NCBI RefSeq assembly: GCF_025989125.1
Contig: NZ_JAPDNR010000001.1
Span: 6,436,087 to 6,500,086 of the forward strand
Source: Chitinophaga nivalis
GTDB lineage: Bacteria; Bacteroidota; Bacteroidia; Chitinophagales; Chitinophagaceae
DNA length: 64,000 bases
Direction: 5' to 3'
In this document: positions 7,763-17,239 of the stretch, piece by piece
How positions within the stretch are numbered: the first letter of the stretch is position 1
Layout: each line of letters opens with the position of its first letter
Made by a program: the position numbers and the translations under genes
The notes under the pieces: generated by a model
Database searches by the model: none
What the model was told of the DNA's origin: nothing
Seen by the model: the letters and a program-made list of their open reading frames with translations, nothing else

Positions 7763-10700
7763 ATGAAAAGAAACCTATTCCTTTCGTTATGGCTATCGCT
7801 ATGCGCCATATCGACGAAAGCTCAGGAACGACCAGGTGACTTCAATAGTTTCAGTGTCCAAAGCCCCACTGCCTATGCTTTCAGTAAAGTAGACAATGTA
7901 CCGGCCAATCTCTTTACCGGCCAGATACAGCTGAGTTACCCATTGTTCAAAAAGCAGCAGGGCGATATCAGCTTTTCACTGAACATGATGTATGCAGCTG
8001 GCGGCGGCCTCCAGGCAGAATCTCCAGGCTCCACTGTAGGCCGTGGATGGATGCTGAATACCGGCGGTATCATTACACGCCATAAACGCGGCGTACCGGA
8101 TGATTACAAAAACACGGTGCCCTATGCCTGGAACAACGTCATAGATGACCAGTACAACGGTATCCTGTTCAAACCAGATGTGGCCTACAGAAATGACGGC
8201 GACTACCGCGTAGGATATGCCGACCCCGTATTTGAATATGACCGCGGCATTTCTGACTCCCAGTTCGACATCTTCGAATACAATATTCTCGGCAGATCAG
8301 GAAAATTCTATATCGGAAAAGACTGGCAGATACTCAATGTACCGGACCAGCCCTTACAGATTATTCCTGACACCAGCTATACGATCGTAAAACAAGATAA
8401 CCAGGGGATCAATTTAAAAGTAGGCAGCAAGATAAGCGCCTTTACCATCATCGATGAAAAAGGTATCCGGTACCACTTTCAGGAAGTAGAAATAAACCAG
8501 GAAATCGGTATGGTTACATTGGGGAATAGAGACGATTTTCAAACTTACCTGAAAAGCGCCTATGTTTCGTCCTGGTTGCTGACTAAAATTGTAAGCCCCT
8601 TTAATACAGATAGCGTCACTATAAAATATGGTGAACGAAAATTTAGTGTCACCGATACGGATTACAAATATTATTATAACTATCAGCACGCCAGAAAGCA
8701 ATCGAATCAATCCTATTATACCGGCGTCGGAAGTTCATTAAGCTCCAAAAGCAATGAACCCTACATCAGCAGTATCACCTTCTCAGACAAGACGGCTGTT
8801 ACCTTCGACTACTTTAATACTTCCTATGGCGAACTCCTTCAAAATCCATTAATCAGGAAGATCAATTTTTATGCTCCCGGCAACGAGCTGCTAAAAAGCA
8901 CCGCCTTTAGTTACCAGGGATATGATGATGAAAAAAATTATCTCACCATCAACCGCCTGGGTAAAGACACGGCTTATTCCAATATCAACAGAAAACAGCT
9001 GTTTCTGGAAAGCCTCAACGATATTACGCCCAATGGTAACATCCAGCTGCAATATCTTTTTGATTATTATCTGGACAGTAATTTATATGACCGTACCCGC
9101 CCTTATATGGGACTGGATCACTGGGGATATTTTAATGGAAAAGGTAAAGAAGATTACCTCATTCCCTACCCGGTAACACCTAATACACCGGCAGACAGAA
9201 CACCGGATCTTACCTATACCCGGATAGGCGCCCTGAAAAAAATCTACTATCCGACAGGCGGATCTGAAGAGTTTGAATATGAACCCAACGACCTGCAGCA
9301 GGGAGCTACTAAACAGGTAACAGGTGGATTAAGAATTAAAAAACGGATACTCTCCAATAATGCCAGCCCCGCTGTCATAAGTACCCGGGAATACAAGTAC
9401 ACGAATACAGATGGTACCTCTTCCGGCTTTCTGGGTGATTTACCGGAATATACCTATACCATACCCATTTATCATGACAACGGCAGCTGGCCATCCAATC
9501 CACAGGTGAAATACTATGTTTACCATTATACCAGTCACCCGGTTAACAATCTTTCTTACATAGAAGGATCTCCTGTCGGCTATCGCCGGGTGGAAGAAAT
9601 TTTTGGCAGCACCAATAACAATACCGGTAAAATTGTTAGAGAATATACAGATCTGAGTTATACCAACCTCTGGGCCCAGCCGGACAGATTCCCATACAGA
9701 CCTATTGACAGACCCACCTGGGCTTTAGGACAACTGTTAAAAGAAGCGACCTACGATAAAAACGGCAAATTGCTGAGAGAAACAATCCATGAATACGATA
9801 TTAAATCGCTCAAAAAAGAGACGGCACAGTTCCGCTCCATGTATGTGGCACAGAAAGCAGAAGTAGACGTATACTCCAGCGAACCTAAACCACTGCGGTT
9901 TGTATATAGCCTGAAAAACTACTATCCCATCACCGGCCGCGTAGAATTAAAAAAGACGATAGAAAATATCTACACAGATAATAACCAAACCATTTCCCAG
10001 TCAATGGAATATGTGTACGATCCTTTATATCTTGTATTGAAGAAAGTGACCAGACACCTCTCCGGGAAAGACATCATTCAGAAATATTTTTATCCGTTCG
10101 ACTATAACCTGGGTGCGGGTGCTGCCATCACCAAATTATTGTCCAAAAAAATCATCGCACCACAAATTGCGACTGAAACCTGGTCAAAAAGAAACGGTGT
10201 AAATGAATACCTGCTGGTGAACGCCAAAGTAACAGACTATAATGACTTTGGCAACAACTTCATTCTCCCTTACAAAACCTATGAGCTGTTCAGTGATGCA
10301 CCGATCGTAAAAAACACTTTACCGGACAACAGCACACCGGCTACCCAATTGTTGCCTTACACAGGCTTCCAGGAAACCGTTACACTGACTCAATACAATC
10401 ACCTGGGCCGTATGCTGGAAAGCCGTCCTGCTGGTGGAGAAATACATGCCAGGCTGATAGATGACCGCGATGATGTTATCGCAGGTGCTATCAATACCCC
10501 ACAAAATGAACTCGCCTTTACTTCTTTTGAAACAGACTATAAAGGTAACTGGAGCTTCACCGGTACTGCCGTTAAAGACGCCACTGCCCCTTCCGGCGAT
10601 AAAGTTTTTAACATCGCAACAGCCGGTACCACCGGTATCACAAAAGCCGGCCTGACCAGCAGTCGTACCTACGTCATTTCCTATTGGATCAAAGGCAGCG

Positions 10701-11632
10701 CATTAACGATTGACGGTACCACAGGATCTCCGTTGTTAAAACATACCTATAACGGATGGAACCTCTTTACCCACGAGGTTACCGGCAAAACGACCATTGC
10801 AGTAAAAGGTAATGGCATGATAGATGCCTTGTGCCTGTATCCCCGCGGTGCTACTATTAACACCTATAGCTTTAAACCAGGTGCAGGCGTGACTACTGTA
10901 GCAGATCCCAATACCAGGATGCAGTATTACAGCTATGATGATTTCGGCCGCATCAAGGCGATAAAAGATATGGATGGCAACATTCTGAAAGCACACCAAT
11001 ACCAGGTGGTAAAACCCAACTACAACCCCACTCCGGTATGGGCACGCCTGTATAATTTCAAATGTCTTCCCTGTCCGCAGAATCCGGCGTTTACCTCCAA
11101 TATACAGCAGCAGGAAATGGAAGACAGAAATCCGGCCAGTAAGACCTACGGCACACGGAAATGGGAAAACTTCCTTTCCTGTGGTCTTGAAGTTACCGCA
11201 TGGCAGCCAACCGGCAACAACAGGTGTGTGAAAGATCCCGGCAATCCGATGTACAATACCGGCCAGAAGGAAAGGGAAGAAAAGGATATGAATCCTTGCA
11301 GCCCTTCCTATAACCAGACACGCTGGACCAATGTTGGTACAGATAACAGTACCTGCCCGGATAGCAGACCGATTTATGTAAGGGTGTGTGTTGAAAACAG
11401 ATCGGGCCCTTATGGCGACGTTGTGATTCGTACGTTCTCGGATCCACAGGGTAACGCACCAAGACCTGTATCATCACTAACAGTTAACGTACTGGAACCA
11501 GGTGTCGGTATTCAATCCATCTTATGTGATGGCACGGTAAACTATATGTACAGGCAGGTACTGGTAAGTGAAAAACCTTATCGGGTGCAACCATCCAGCA
11601 ACTATAGCCTGGCTTATGAAACCTGTTACTGA
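7763..11632 (+). CDS. Secreted YD/RHS-type repeat protein with C-terminal cysteine-containing repeats (DUF5977-like)
   Basis: The 1289 residues begin with a signal peptide (MKRNLFLSLWLSL..., cut after STKAQ). The N-terminal part (residues 20-110: VDNVPANLFTGQIQLSYPL, then GRGWMLNTGGIITR) resembles the SpvB/TcdB-like start of Bacteroidota RHS proteins. The middle is a long beta-rich repeat region. A jelly-roll-like segment lies near 915-1030, and a YD repeat (YYSYDDFGRI, KDMDGNIL) near 1050-1075. At about 1090-1210 two repeats share NP.S..Y.TRKW or NP.S.SYNQTRW with spaced cysteines, similar to DUF5977. No RHS core and no nuclease tip is seen. It is 43 bases upstream of the toxin-bearing RHS gene, so the two are probably cotranscribed and may form one particle. 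Confidence 0.8.
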   Translation: MKRNLFLSLWLSLCAISTKAQERPGDFNSFSVQSPTAYAFSKVDNVPANLFTGQIQLSYPLFKKQQGDISFSLNMMYAAGGGLQAESPGSTVGRGWMLNTGGIITRHKRGVPDDYKNTVPYAWNNVIDDQYNGILFKPDVAYRNDGDYRVGYADPVFEYDRGISDSQFDIFEYNILGRSGKFYIGKDWQILNVPDQPLQIIPDTSYTIVKQDNQGINLKVGSKISAFTIIDEKGIRYHFQEVEINQEIGMVTLGNRDDFQTYLKSAYVSSWLLTKIVSPFNTDSVTIKYGERKFSVTDTDYKYYYNYQHARKQSNQSYYTGVGSSLSSKSNEPYISSITFSDKTAVTFDYFNTSYGELLQNPLIRKINFYAPGNELLKSTAFSYQGYDDEKNYLTINRLGKDTAYSNINRKQLFLESLNDITPNGNIQLQYLFDYYLDSNLYDRTRPYMGLDHWGYFNGKGKEDYLIPYPVTPNTPADRTPDLTYTRIGALKKIYYPTGGSEEFEYEPNDLQQGATKQVTGGLRIKKRILSNNASPAVISTREYKYTNTDGTSSGFLGDLPEYTYTIPIYHDNGSWPSNPQVKYYVYHYTSHPVNNLSYIEGSPVGYRRVEEIFGSTNNNTGKIVREYTDLSYTNLWAQPDRFPYRPIDRPTWALGQLLKEATYDKNGKLLRETIHEYDIKSLKKETAQFRSMYVAQKAEVDVYSSEPKPLRFVYSLKNYYPITGRVELKKTIENIYTDNNQTISQSMEYVYDPLYLVLKKVTRHLSGKDIIQKYFYPFDYNLGAGAAITKLLSKKIIAPQIATETWSKRNGVNEYLLVNAKVTDYNDFGNNFILPYKTYELFSDAPIVKNTLPDNSTPATQLLPYTGFQETVTLTQYNHLGRMLESRPAGGEIHARLIDDRDDVIAGAINTPQNELAFTSFETDYKGNWSFTGTAVKDATAPSGDKVFNIATAGTTGITKAGLTSSRTYVISYWIKGSALTIDGTTGSPLLKHTYNGWNLFTHEVTGKTTIAVKGNGMIDALCLYPRGATINTYSFKPGAGVTTVADPNTRMQYYSYDDFGRIKAIKDMDGNILKAHQYQVVKPNYNPTPVWARLYNFKCLPCPQNPAFTSNIQQQEMEDRNPASKTYGTRKWENFLSCGLEVTAWQPTGNNRCVKDPGNPMYNTGQKEREEKDMNPCSPSYNQTRWTNVGTDNSTCPDSRPIYVRVCVENRSGPYGDVVIRTFSDPQGNAPRPVSSLTVNVLEPGVGIQSILCDGTVNYMYRQVLVSEKPYRVQPSSNYSLAYETCY

Positions 11633-11675
11633 TAAGCAACCATGCTGATTCATTCACTTTTATCCCTGCAGAAAA

Positions 11676-14600
11676 ATGCTGAATAATATATCCGGACGCT
11701 ATTTTAACCGCCTGCTGGCCGGGCTGTTAATAATGCCCTTTACATTGCTGGCGCAAAATAAGCCCGATCAAAGCAATAAACCTGCTGCCACTGCAGTACC
11801 CCTGCCGGCAGCCTATGCCACCGATACCTCTTTGAACCGTATCACTACCTGGGAGCCTGTCATGCCAACCGGCAACATCGGTTTTGTAACCGATCCGGGA
11901 CGTGCCGTGACAGAAGTCAGGCAAAGTGCCGTGTTTATAGACGGACTTGGCAGACAAGTACAAAAAGTTATCAAACAGTTTACTTCCGGTAAGAAAGATT
12001 GGGTAGAACCCACCACTTATGATGAATTCGGAAGACAACCCTATCAATACCTCTCCTATCCTTCCGTTGAGAGTAGTGGCCAATTCAAGAAGGCAGCCTT
12101 TACAGAACAGGCGCAGTTCATGAGTAGTCAATACCCTGATGAAAAAGTATATTATAGTCAAACGGCATTCGACGAATCGCCGTTAAACAATGTCAAAAAA
12201 ATATACGCACCGGGCAACAGCTGGGCAGTGAGCGGCGGTAACAAACCCGCGGAAAGAAAACTCGAAGGAAACGTGGCGGCCGATGCGGTGTTGAGCTGGT
12301 CTTTCCCGATCAGCGGTACCCTTCCTGCTGTGACAGGCTTCTTTCCCAACGGCGCGCTGTACAAACAAATCAGTATCAGTGAGCAGGGCAACCGGATCCT
12401 CCTCTTTAAGGACCAGGAAGACAAACTCCTGTTAAAGCGGGTAGAGATTACACCAGGTGCCGCCAATGACCCTGCCGGCTGGCTGAGTACCTATTATGTA
12501 TATGATGATGCCGGTAACCTCCGTATCGTCATTCCTCCCAAAGCAGCCGCCTATGCAATCGCTAACGGTAACCAGCTTCCACAGACCATTGCGGATGAAC
12601 TTTGTTTTCAGTACCGGTACGATAGCAAAAACAGGATGATCAGCCTGAAAGTGCCTGGTACCAGTGCCGTGGAAACCGTGTATGATAACCGCGACAGGAT
12701 AGCTTTTACCCAGGATGGCAACCAACGCGCAATCGGCAAATGGATGGTAACCTTTTACGATGTCCGCAACCGGATGGTGTTAAAAGGCCTGTACGCCACT
12801 ACGCAAACACGTGCCCAGCTGCAGACGGCGATGAGCAGTGGCGTGGCAACAAACATTGCCATACCGGCAGGCGGCGGCGCTCCTGCTGAAAACATAGCAG
12901 TGGATAATGCATTGCCTGCCCTGACGATAGCCAGCCTGGAACCGTTGCTCTGCAATTACTATGATGATTACAACTGGCAGGGTAAAGCAGCCTTCCATCC
13001 GGAACTGCTGAATAAACCACAGGAAGGTATCAACCCATACCCGCTGCGGCCTTCTTCCTTCTCCCCTCTCACTACCGGTTTACTGACAGGTACCCGGGTA
13101 AAGGTACTGGGCGTAGACAAATGGTTGTATTCCACGGTATATTTTGATGCAAAGGGTAATGCTTTACAAGCTGTCTCCCAGCAACTACAGGGAGGAGAAA
13201 CCATCACGACTCATCTGTATGACTTCTCCGGGAAATTGCTGAGCATACATCTGTTGCAAAACAATCCCCGCAGCCAGCTGACTGCCAGCACCGAAGTACT
13301 CACCATGAACGAGTACGATCACAGCGGCCGGTTAGTGAAAGTGAGAAAACGAATCAACAATGATATCGCCAAAGAAAAAATCATCAGCTATCATGTATAT
13401 GATGAACTGGGACAACTCACTTCCAAAAAGCTGGGCTTCAACGGGACCAGTCAGCTGGAAACGCTGGACTATACCTACCAGATCCGCGGCTGGCTGAAAG
13501 CGATCAACAAGGATTACAACAATGGGGGCGCCGGTAACTATTTCGGTATGGAGCTGTTCTATGACAATGGCTTCAACAATAAACAATACGATGGACAGCT
13601 GGCAGGTGTAAGCTGGCGCAGCGCCGGCGACGGGCAGAAACGGGCTTACGGATATGCCTACGATGCCGCCAACAGACTCAGTAAAGCCGATTTTACAGAA
13701 AACAGGTCTGGTGCATGGGCCACCTTTGCTGACGTTGATTTCAGCGTTCGTAACATCACCTACGATGTGAATGGTAACCTGCAAACCATGATCAGCAAAG
13801 GTATTTCAGGTGCAACCAGTAAAGATATCGACAACCTCACGTATACTTATGACAATAATGGTTTCAGCAATAAGCTGATAAAAGTGGATGATAATGCCGG
13901 CAATAACAATGTGGGCGATTTCACCAACGGTACCAATGTAGATGCAGACTATAGCTATGATGCCAATGGCAGCATGGTATATGATAAAAACAAGTCGGTA
14001 GAAAAAATTGAGTACAACTATCTCAACCTGCCGGAAAAACTGATCGTAACAGGAAAAGGTACCGTTAAATACATCTACGATGCAGAAGGTAATAAACTGC
14101 GTAAAACCGTCAGTGAAAACGGGAAACCGGATGTAGTTACCGACTATACAGAAGGCATCATTTATCAGGGCGACAGCCTGCAGCTCCTGAGTACGGAAGA
14201 AGGCAGAATACGCGCTGTATACAAGGCTGGCAGCCAGACAGCGCCGGAACTGGTTTACGACTACTTCATCAGAGACCATCAGAAAAACGTGCGGATGGTA
14301 TTGACGGAGCAGACCACCACGAACCTGTACATGGCTACGATGGAGTCAGAAAATGCAGGCCGTGAAAACCTGTTGTTCAGCAACGTTGATAATAGCAGGA
14401 GTGCCAAACCCGCCGGATATCCTACGGATCAGACGAGCAACAAAAATGCATTTGTTGCCAGACTGAATGCCCGGCAGCCAGATAAAAAAATCGGTCCTTC
14501 ACTCGTGTTACGGGTAATGGCCGGCGATACCATCGCCATTGGTGCAAAAGCCTTTTATAAATCAACGGGGGTATCGCAACGGCCGCAAAGTACACCGGAA

Positions 14601-16094
14601 GACATGTTGCTGGCGCTAACACAAGCCCTGGCAGCTCCCGGTACAACGCCCGGTGGCAAAGGTTCCGGTCAATCCATGTCTACCGCCTTTACGCCTGACT
14701 TCTACAATAACCAGTACCAGCGGCTGAAAGAAAAAGAAAAAAATCCGGATGTCGCCGGCAGACCCAAGGCTTATCTCAACTATGTCATATTCGATGATCA
14801 GTTGAAAATGGTGGAAGAGAACAGCGGGGTAAAACAGGTGGAAGCCGCGCAGGACGTACTGCAAACACTGGAACAAGGCAAAATGGTAGTCCGTAAAAGC
14901 GGATTGCTCTATGTATATGTCAGCAATGAAAGTACGGAAGATGTTTACTTCGATAATGTAACAGTAGCACATATTGCCGGTAGCATTGCCGAAGAAACGC
15001 ATTATTATCCATTCGGGATGACGATGTCCGGCATCAGCAGGAACGCACTGAAAGGTACCCAATACAAGGAAAATACATTCCGGTATAATGCAGGTGCTGA
15101 ATTAAATACCTCCCTGGGACTGGACTATTACGAAACCAACTTCCGGGGATATGATCCGCAAATCGGCCGTTTCCAGCAAGTGGATCCGATGGCGCCCTAT
15201 CTGACCGACTGGTCGCCTTATACCTTTGCGTTAGACAACCCGGTGAATATGAGCGATCCTTCCGGCGCTATTCCCGAGTTCAAAAATGCAAAAGACCTGA
15301 TCGATTATCTGTGGAACCACACGCCAGATAACGGCTACAGCTACTGGCAACAGGGCATGAACGGAGAATGGACCGGAATGGCCGGATTAATCACCGGCGA
15401 ACTGTATAACGGGCCGGATTCCTACTCCTTTACCGTGGGTGCATTTTTTGGTTATAACAGCGACAGAACCCCTATCTCTCAAAATGGGCTGAATGGTGCT
15501 TTTACCAGAATTGAAATACCGAAAGCAGATATTGCCAACATCGACAAAAAAGAAAAGGTTAATGGTACATTAGACAACGTACAGCTGGCACTCGATGGTG
15601 CAGGATTTATACCTGGTGCACAAACGGTAGCGGGTGTTTTAAATGCCGGCATCGACTTTTACAGAGGCAACTGGGGTAGCGGATTACTCAATCTGGCGTC
15701 TGCCATTCCGCTGGCGGGTGCAGTAGCAAAGGGTGCGATGATAGCCGCCAAACTCAAGGTTGGTAAAGCTACCATGGCAGCCGTCGTAGGCATAACATCC
15801 AAAATGGCGTCCAAATCACACAGTGTGTATCAGGCCATTGATGCTACCGGCACTGTGCGATATGTAGGCCGTACCAGTCAACGATTTGAAGTCAGGGTGG
15901 CACAACATTATGCCAATGGTAAAACAGGGCTTATTTTTGGCGAATTACAGACCGGGCTCACTTATCGGCAGGCTCGTAAACTGGAACAACAACTGATCAA
16001 CAAATATGGGATGGGTTCCAATGGTGGTCAGTTACTGAATGAAGTAAATGGTATTTCAGAAAAATTATGGAACTTGTTCGATATCTATAAATAA
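11676..16094 (+). CDS. DUF6443/RHS repeat-associated core protein with C-terminal GIY-YIG nuclease toxin
   Basis: The 1472-residue protein has a signal peptide (RLLAGLLIMPFTLLAQ). A DUF6443-type domain lies near 50-130 (GLGRQVQKV, TYDEFGRQP), followed by YD repeats such as YDANGS and YDAEGN. The RHS core spans residues 1105-1197 (ETHYYPFG, IGRFQQVDP, NPVNMSDPSG). A hydrophobic linker near 1300-1375 precedes the tip. Residues 1382-1472 are a GIY-YIG nuclease: VYQ at 1384-1386, YVG at 1396-1398, arginines at 1399, 1403 and 1407, Glu at 1437 in the metal-binding helix, and Asn at 1455. The predicted activity is DNA cleavage in a target cell. Unlike the first RHS locus, the tip keeps the base composition of its host gene. 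The immunity candidate follows directly. Confidence 0.9.
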   Translation: MLNNISGRYFNRLLAGLLIMPFTLLAQNKPDQSNKPAATAVPLPAAYATDTSLNRITTWEPVMPTGNIGFVTDPGRAVTEVRQSAVFIDGLGRQVQKVIKQFTSGKKDWVEPTTYDEFGRQPYQYLSYPSVESSGQFKKAAFTEQAQFMSSQYPDEKVYYSQTAFDESPLNNVKKIYAPGNSWAVSGGNKPAERKLEGNVAADAVLSWSFPISGTLPAVTGFFPNGALYKQISISEQGNRILLFKDQEDKLLLKRVEITPGAANDPAGWLSTYYVYDDAGNLRIVIPPKAAAYAIANGNQLPQTIADELCFQYRYDSKNRMISLKVPGTSAVETVYDNRDRIAFTQDGNQRAIGKWMVTFYDVRNRMVLKGLYATTQTRAQLQTAMSSGVATNIAIPAGGGAPAENIAVDNALPALTIASLEPLLCNYYDDYNWQGKAAFHPELLNKPQEGINPYPLRPSSFSPLTTGLLTGTRVKVLGVDKWLYSTVYFDAKGNALQAVSQQLQGGETITTHLYDFSGKLLSIHLLQNNPRSQLTASTEVLTMNEYDHSGRLVKVRKRINNDIAKEKIISYHVYDELGQLTSKKLGFNGTSQLETLDYTYQIRGWLKAINKDYNNGGAGNYFGMELFYDNGFNNKQYDGQLAGVSWRSAGDGQKRAYGYAYDAANRLSKADFTENRSGAWATFADVDFSVRNITYDVNGNLQTMISKGISGATSKDIDNLTYTYDNNGFSNKLIKVDDNAGNNNVGDFTNGTNVDADYSYDANGSMVYDKNKSVEKIEYNYLNLPEKLIVTGKGTVKYIYDAEGNKLRKTVSENGKPDVVTDYTEGIIYQGDSLQLLSTEEGRIRAVYKAGSQTAPELVYDYFIRDHQKNVRMVLTEQTTTNLYMATMESENAGRENLLFSNVDNSRSAKPAGYPTDQTSNKNAFVARLNARQPDKKIGPSLVLRVMAGDTIAIGAKAFYKSTGVSQRPQSTPEDMLLALTQALAAPGTTPGGKGSGQSMSTAFTPDFYNNQYQRLKEKEKNPDVAGRPKAYLNYVIFDDQLKMVEENSGVKQVEAAQDVLQTLEQGKMVVRKSGLLYVYVSNESTEDVYFDNVTVAHIAGSIAEETHYYPFGMTMSGISRNALKGTQYKENTFRYNAGAELNTSLGLDYYETNFRGYDPQIGRFQQVDPMAPYLTDWSPYTFALDNPVNMSDPSGAIPEFKNAKDLIDYLWNHTPDNGYSYWQQGMNGEWTGMAGLITGELYNGPDSYSFTVGAFFGYNSDRTPISQNGLNGAFTRIEIPKADIANIDKKEKVNGTLDNVQLALDGAGFIPGAQTVAGVLNAGIDFYRGNWGSGLLNLASAIPLAGAVAKGAMIAAKLKVGKATMAAVVGITSKMASKSHSVYQAIDATGTVRYVGRTSQRFEVRVAQHYANGKTGLIFGELQTGLTYRQARKLEQQLINKYGMGSNGGQLLNEVNGISEKLWNLFDIYK

Positions 16095-16110
16095 CAGGAA
16101 AGACAACAAC

Positions 16111-17142
16111 ATGCTGCAATCAGGTAATACTATTTTTGAATTGGGAAAAGATATCGATCCGGATATCCCAACACTTCAGGCAAATAAGATCACTGACCTG
16201 GAGAATACGGAGCTAATGGCCGGTAAGCAGGTCCTGCAGATCAATGACGAGCTGCCGGCATCCTCCATGCTGGCCGTAGCCAGGGCTATCCATCAATATC
16301 CTCATTTGCAGCTGCGCTTCTATGCAGCTGCAAACATCTCACAAATAGACTGGCCTGCTTTCGCTCACGTGCGTCATTTATCTATTGGTGGTAACGCCGG
16401 CAACTGGACATCACTCAACTTCCTGGAGCAACTTCCCTTGCTGGAAACACTGATCATACATGCGCCGTTGAAATGCAAGACTTCTTTGTTACCGCTGCAA
16501 AAACTGCAGCAGTTAAAGCGGCTTAACCTGATCAACATTCAGCAGGACCTCGACAAAATAGTATGGGCAAATGGATTGGATACATTAGGATTAACGGTTG
16601 GCGAATTGAAAAATTCCGGTTTGCTGACCAACATCCCTTTTATCAAAAATCTCTGTCTGAACTTTACGCAGTTAGCTGATTATAAAGTGCTGGCACATAT
16701 CACCGGCTTACAGGTATTAAGTCTGATTGGATTGAAGGGATTTAGTCAGCAACATGCAGCGGAGCTGCAACATATTCCTGCGTTGCAGTTGCTGGAAATA
16801 TCCAGATGCCCGAAGATCACAGACATTGCATTCACAGCAGATTTGCAGGCATTGAAAAAACTGCGGCTGGCCAACATCAAGGTAGCATCATTTGCTCCGC
16901 TGACCGGGCATCCTGCTTTACAGGTGATTTCAACGGATACGGTGCAGCCAGACAATACCGCTTTAACAGGGGTATATCATATACCGCATGTATATCTGAG
17001 TGGTCGTTTTCCGGCGGAAGAGATCACCCGGTTCCAATCCGGGTTTACAGGACAAGATGCCGTAATCGGAGGAGCATTGTTGAAAGGTACTTTGAAAGAG
17101 AACAATTTCATCTACCATATTCACCAGGTTACTGCGTTGTAA
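16111..17142 (+). CDS. Leucine-rich-repeat protein, candidate immunity partner of the GIY-YIG toxin
   Basis: The ATG at 16111 lies 16 bases after the toxin stop and is preceded by AGGAAAG. The 343 residues have no signal peptide, so the product should be cytoplasmic. From about residue 85 to 300 there are irregular leucine-rich repeats (LPLLETLIIHAPL, LKRLNLINIQ, LQVLSLIGLKG, LQLLEISRCPKI, LKKLRLANIKV). The position matches an immunity gene. LRR proteins are protein-binding scaffolds, so blocking the nuclease by direct binding is plausible, but this is inference. It may instead be an accessory protein of the RHS pair. Confidence 0.8.
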   Translation: MLQSGNTIFELGKDIDPDIPTLQANKITDLENTELMAGKQVLQINDELPASSMLAVARAIHQYPHLQLRFYAAANISQIDWPAFAHVRHLSIGGNAGNWTSLNFLEQLPLLETLIIHAPLKCKTSLLPLQKLQQLKRLNLINIQQDLDKIVWANGLDTLGLTVGELKNSGLLTNIPFIKNLCLNFTQLADYKVLAHITGLQVLSLIGLKGFSQQHAAELQHIPALQLLEISRCPKITDIAFTADLQALKKLRLANIKVASFAPLTGHPALQVISTDTVQPDNTALTGVYHIPHVYLSGRFPAEEITRFQSGFTGQDAVIGGALLKGTLKENNFIYHIHQVTAL

Positions 17143-17183
17143 ATACCAGCCATTATCATCCTGTCCGGATGATATAAAATAAA

Positions 17184-17219
17184 CAAGCAGCCATCTCCAT
17201 TACAGGAGATGGCTGCTTG
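17184..17219. terminator. Bidirectional terminator between the LRR gene and the metalloprotease gene
   Basis: A perfect 15-bp stem (CAAGCAGCCATCTCC and its complement) encloses a 6-base loop. It is followed by a T-rich tail on both strands. It lies between convergent genes. Confidence 0.8.
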
Positions 17220-17239
17220 CTTTATAACTGGCATTAATT

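Noticed and set aside
7763..16094. Type IX secretion C-terminal sorting domain on the RHS proteins
   Set aside because: Neither C-terminus shows the usual sorting-domain pattern. One ends in cysteine repeats and the other in the nuclease.
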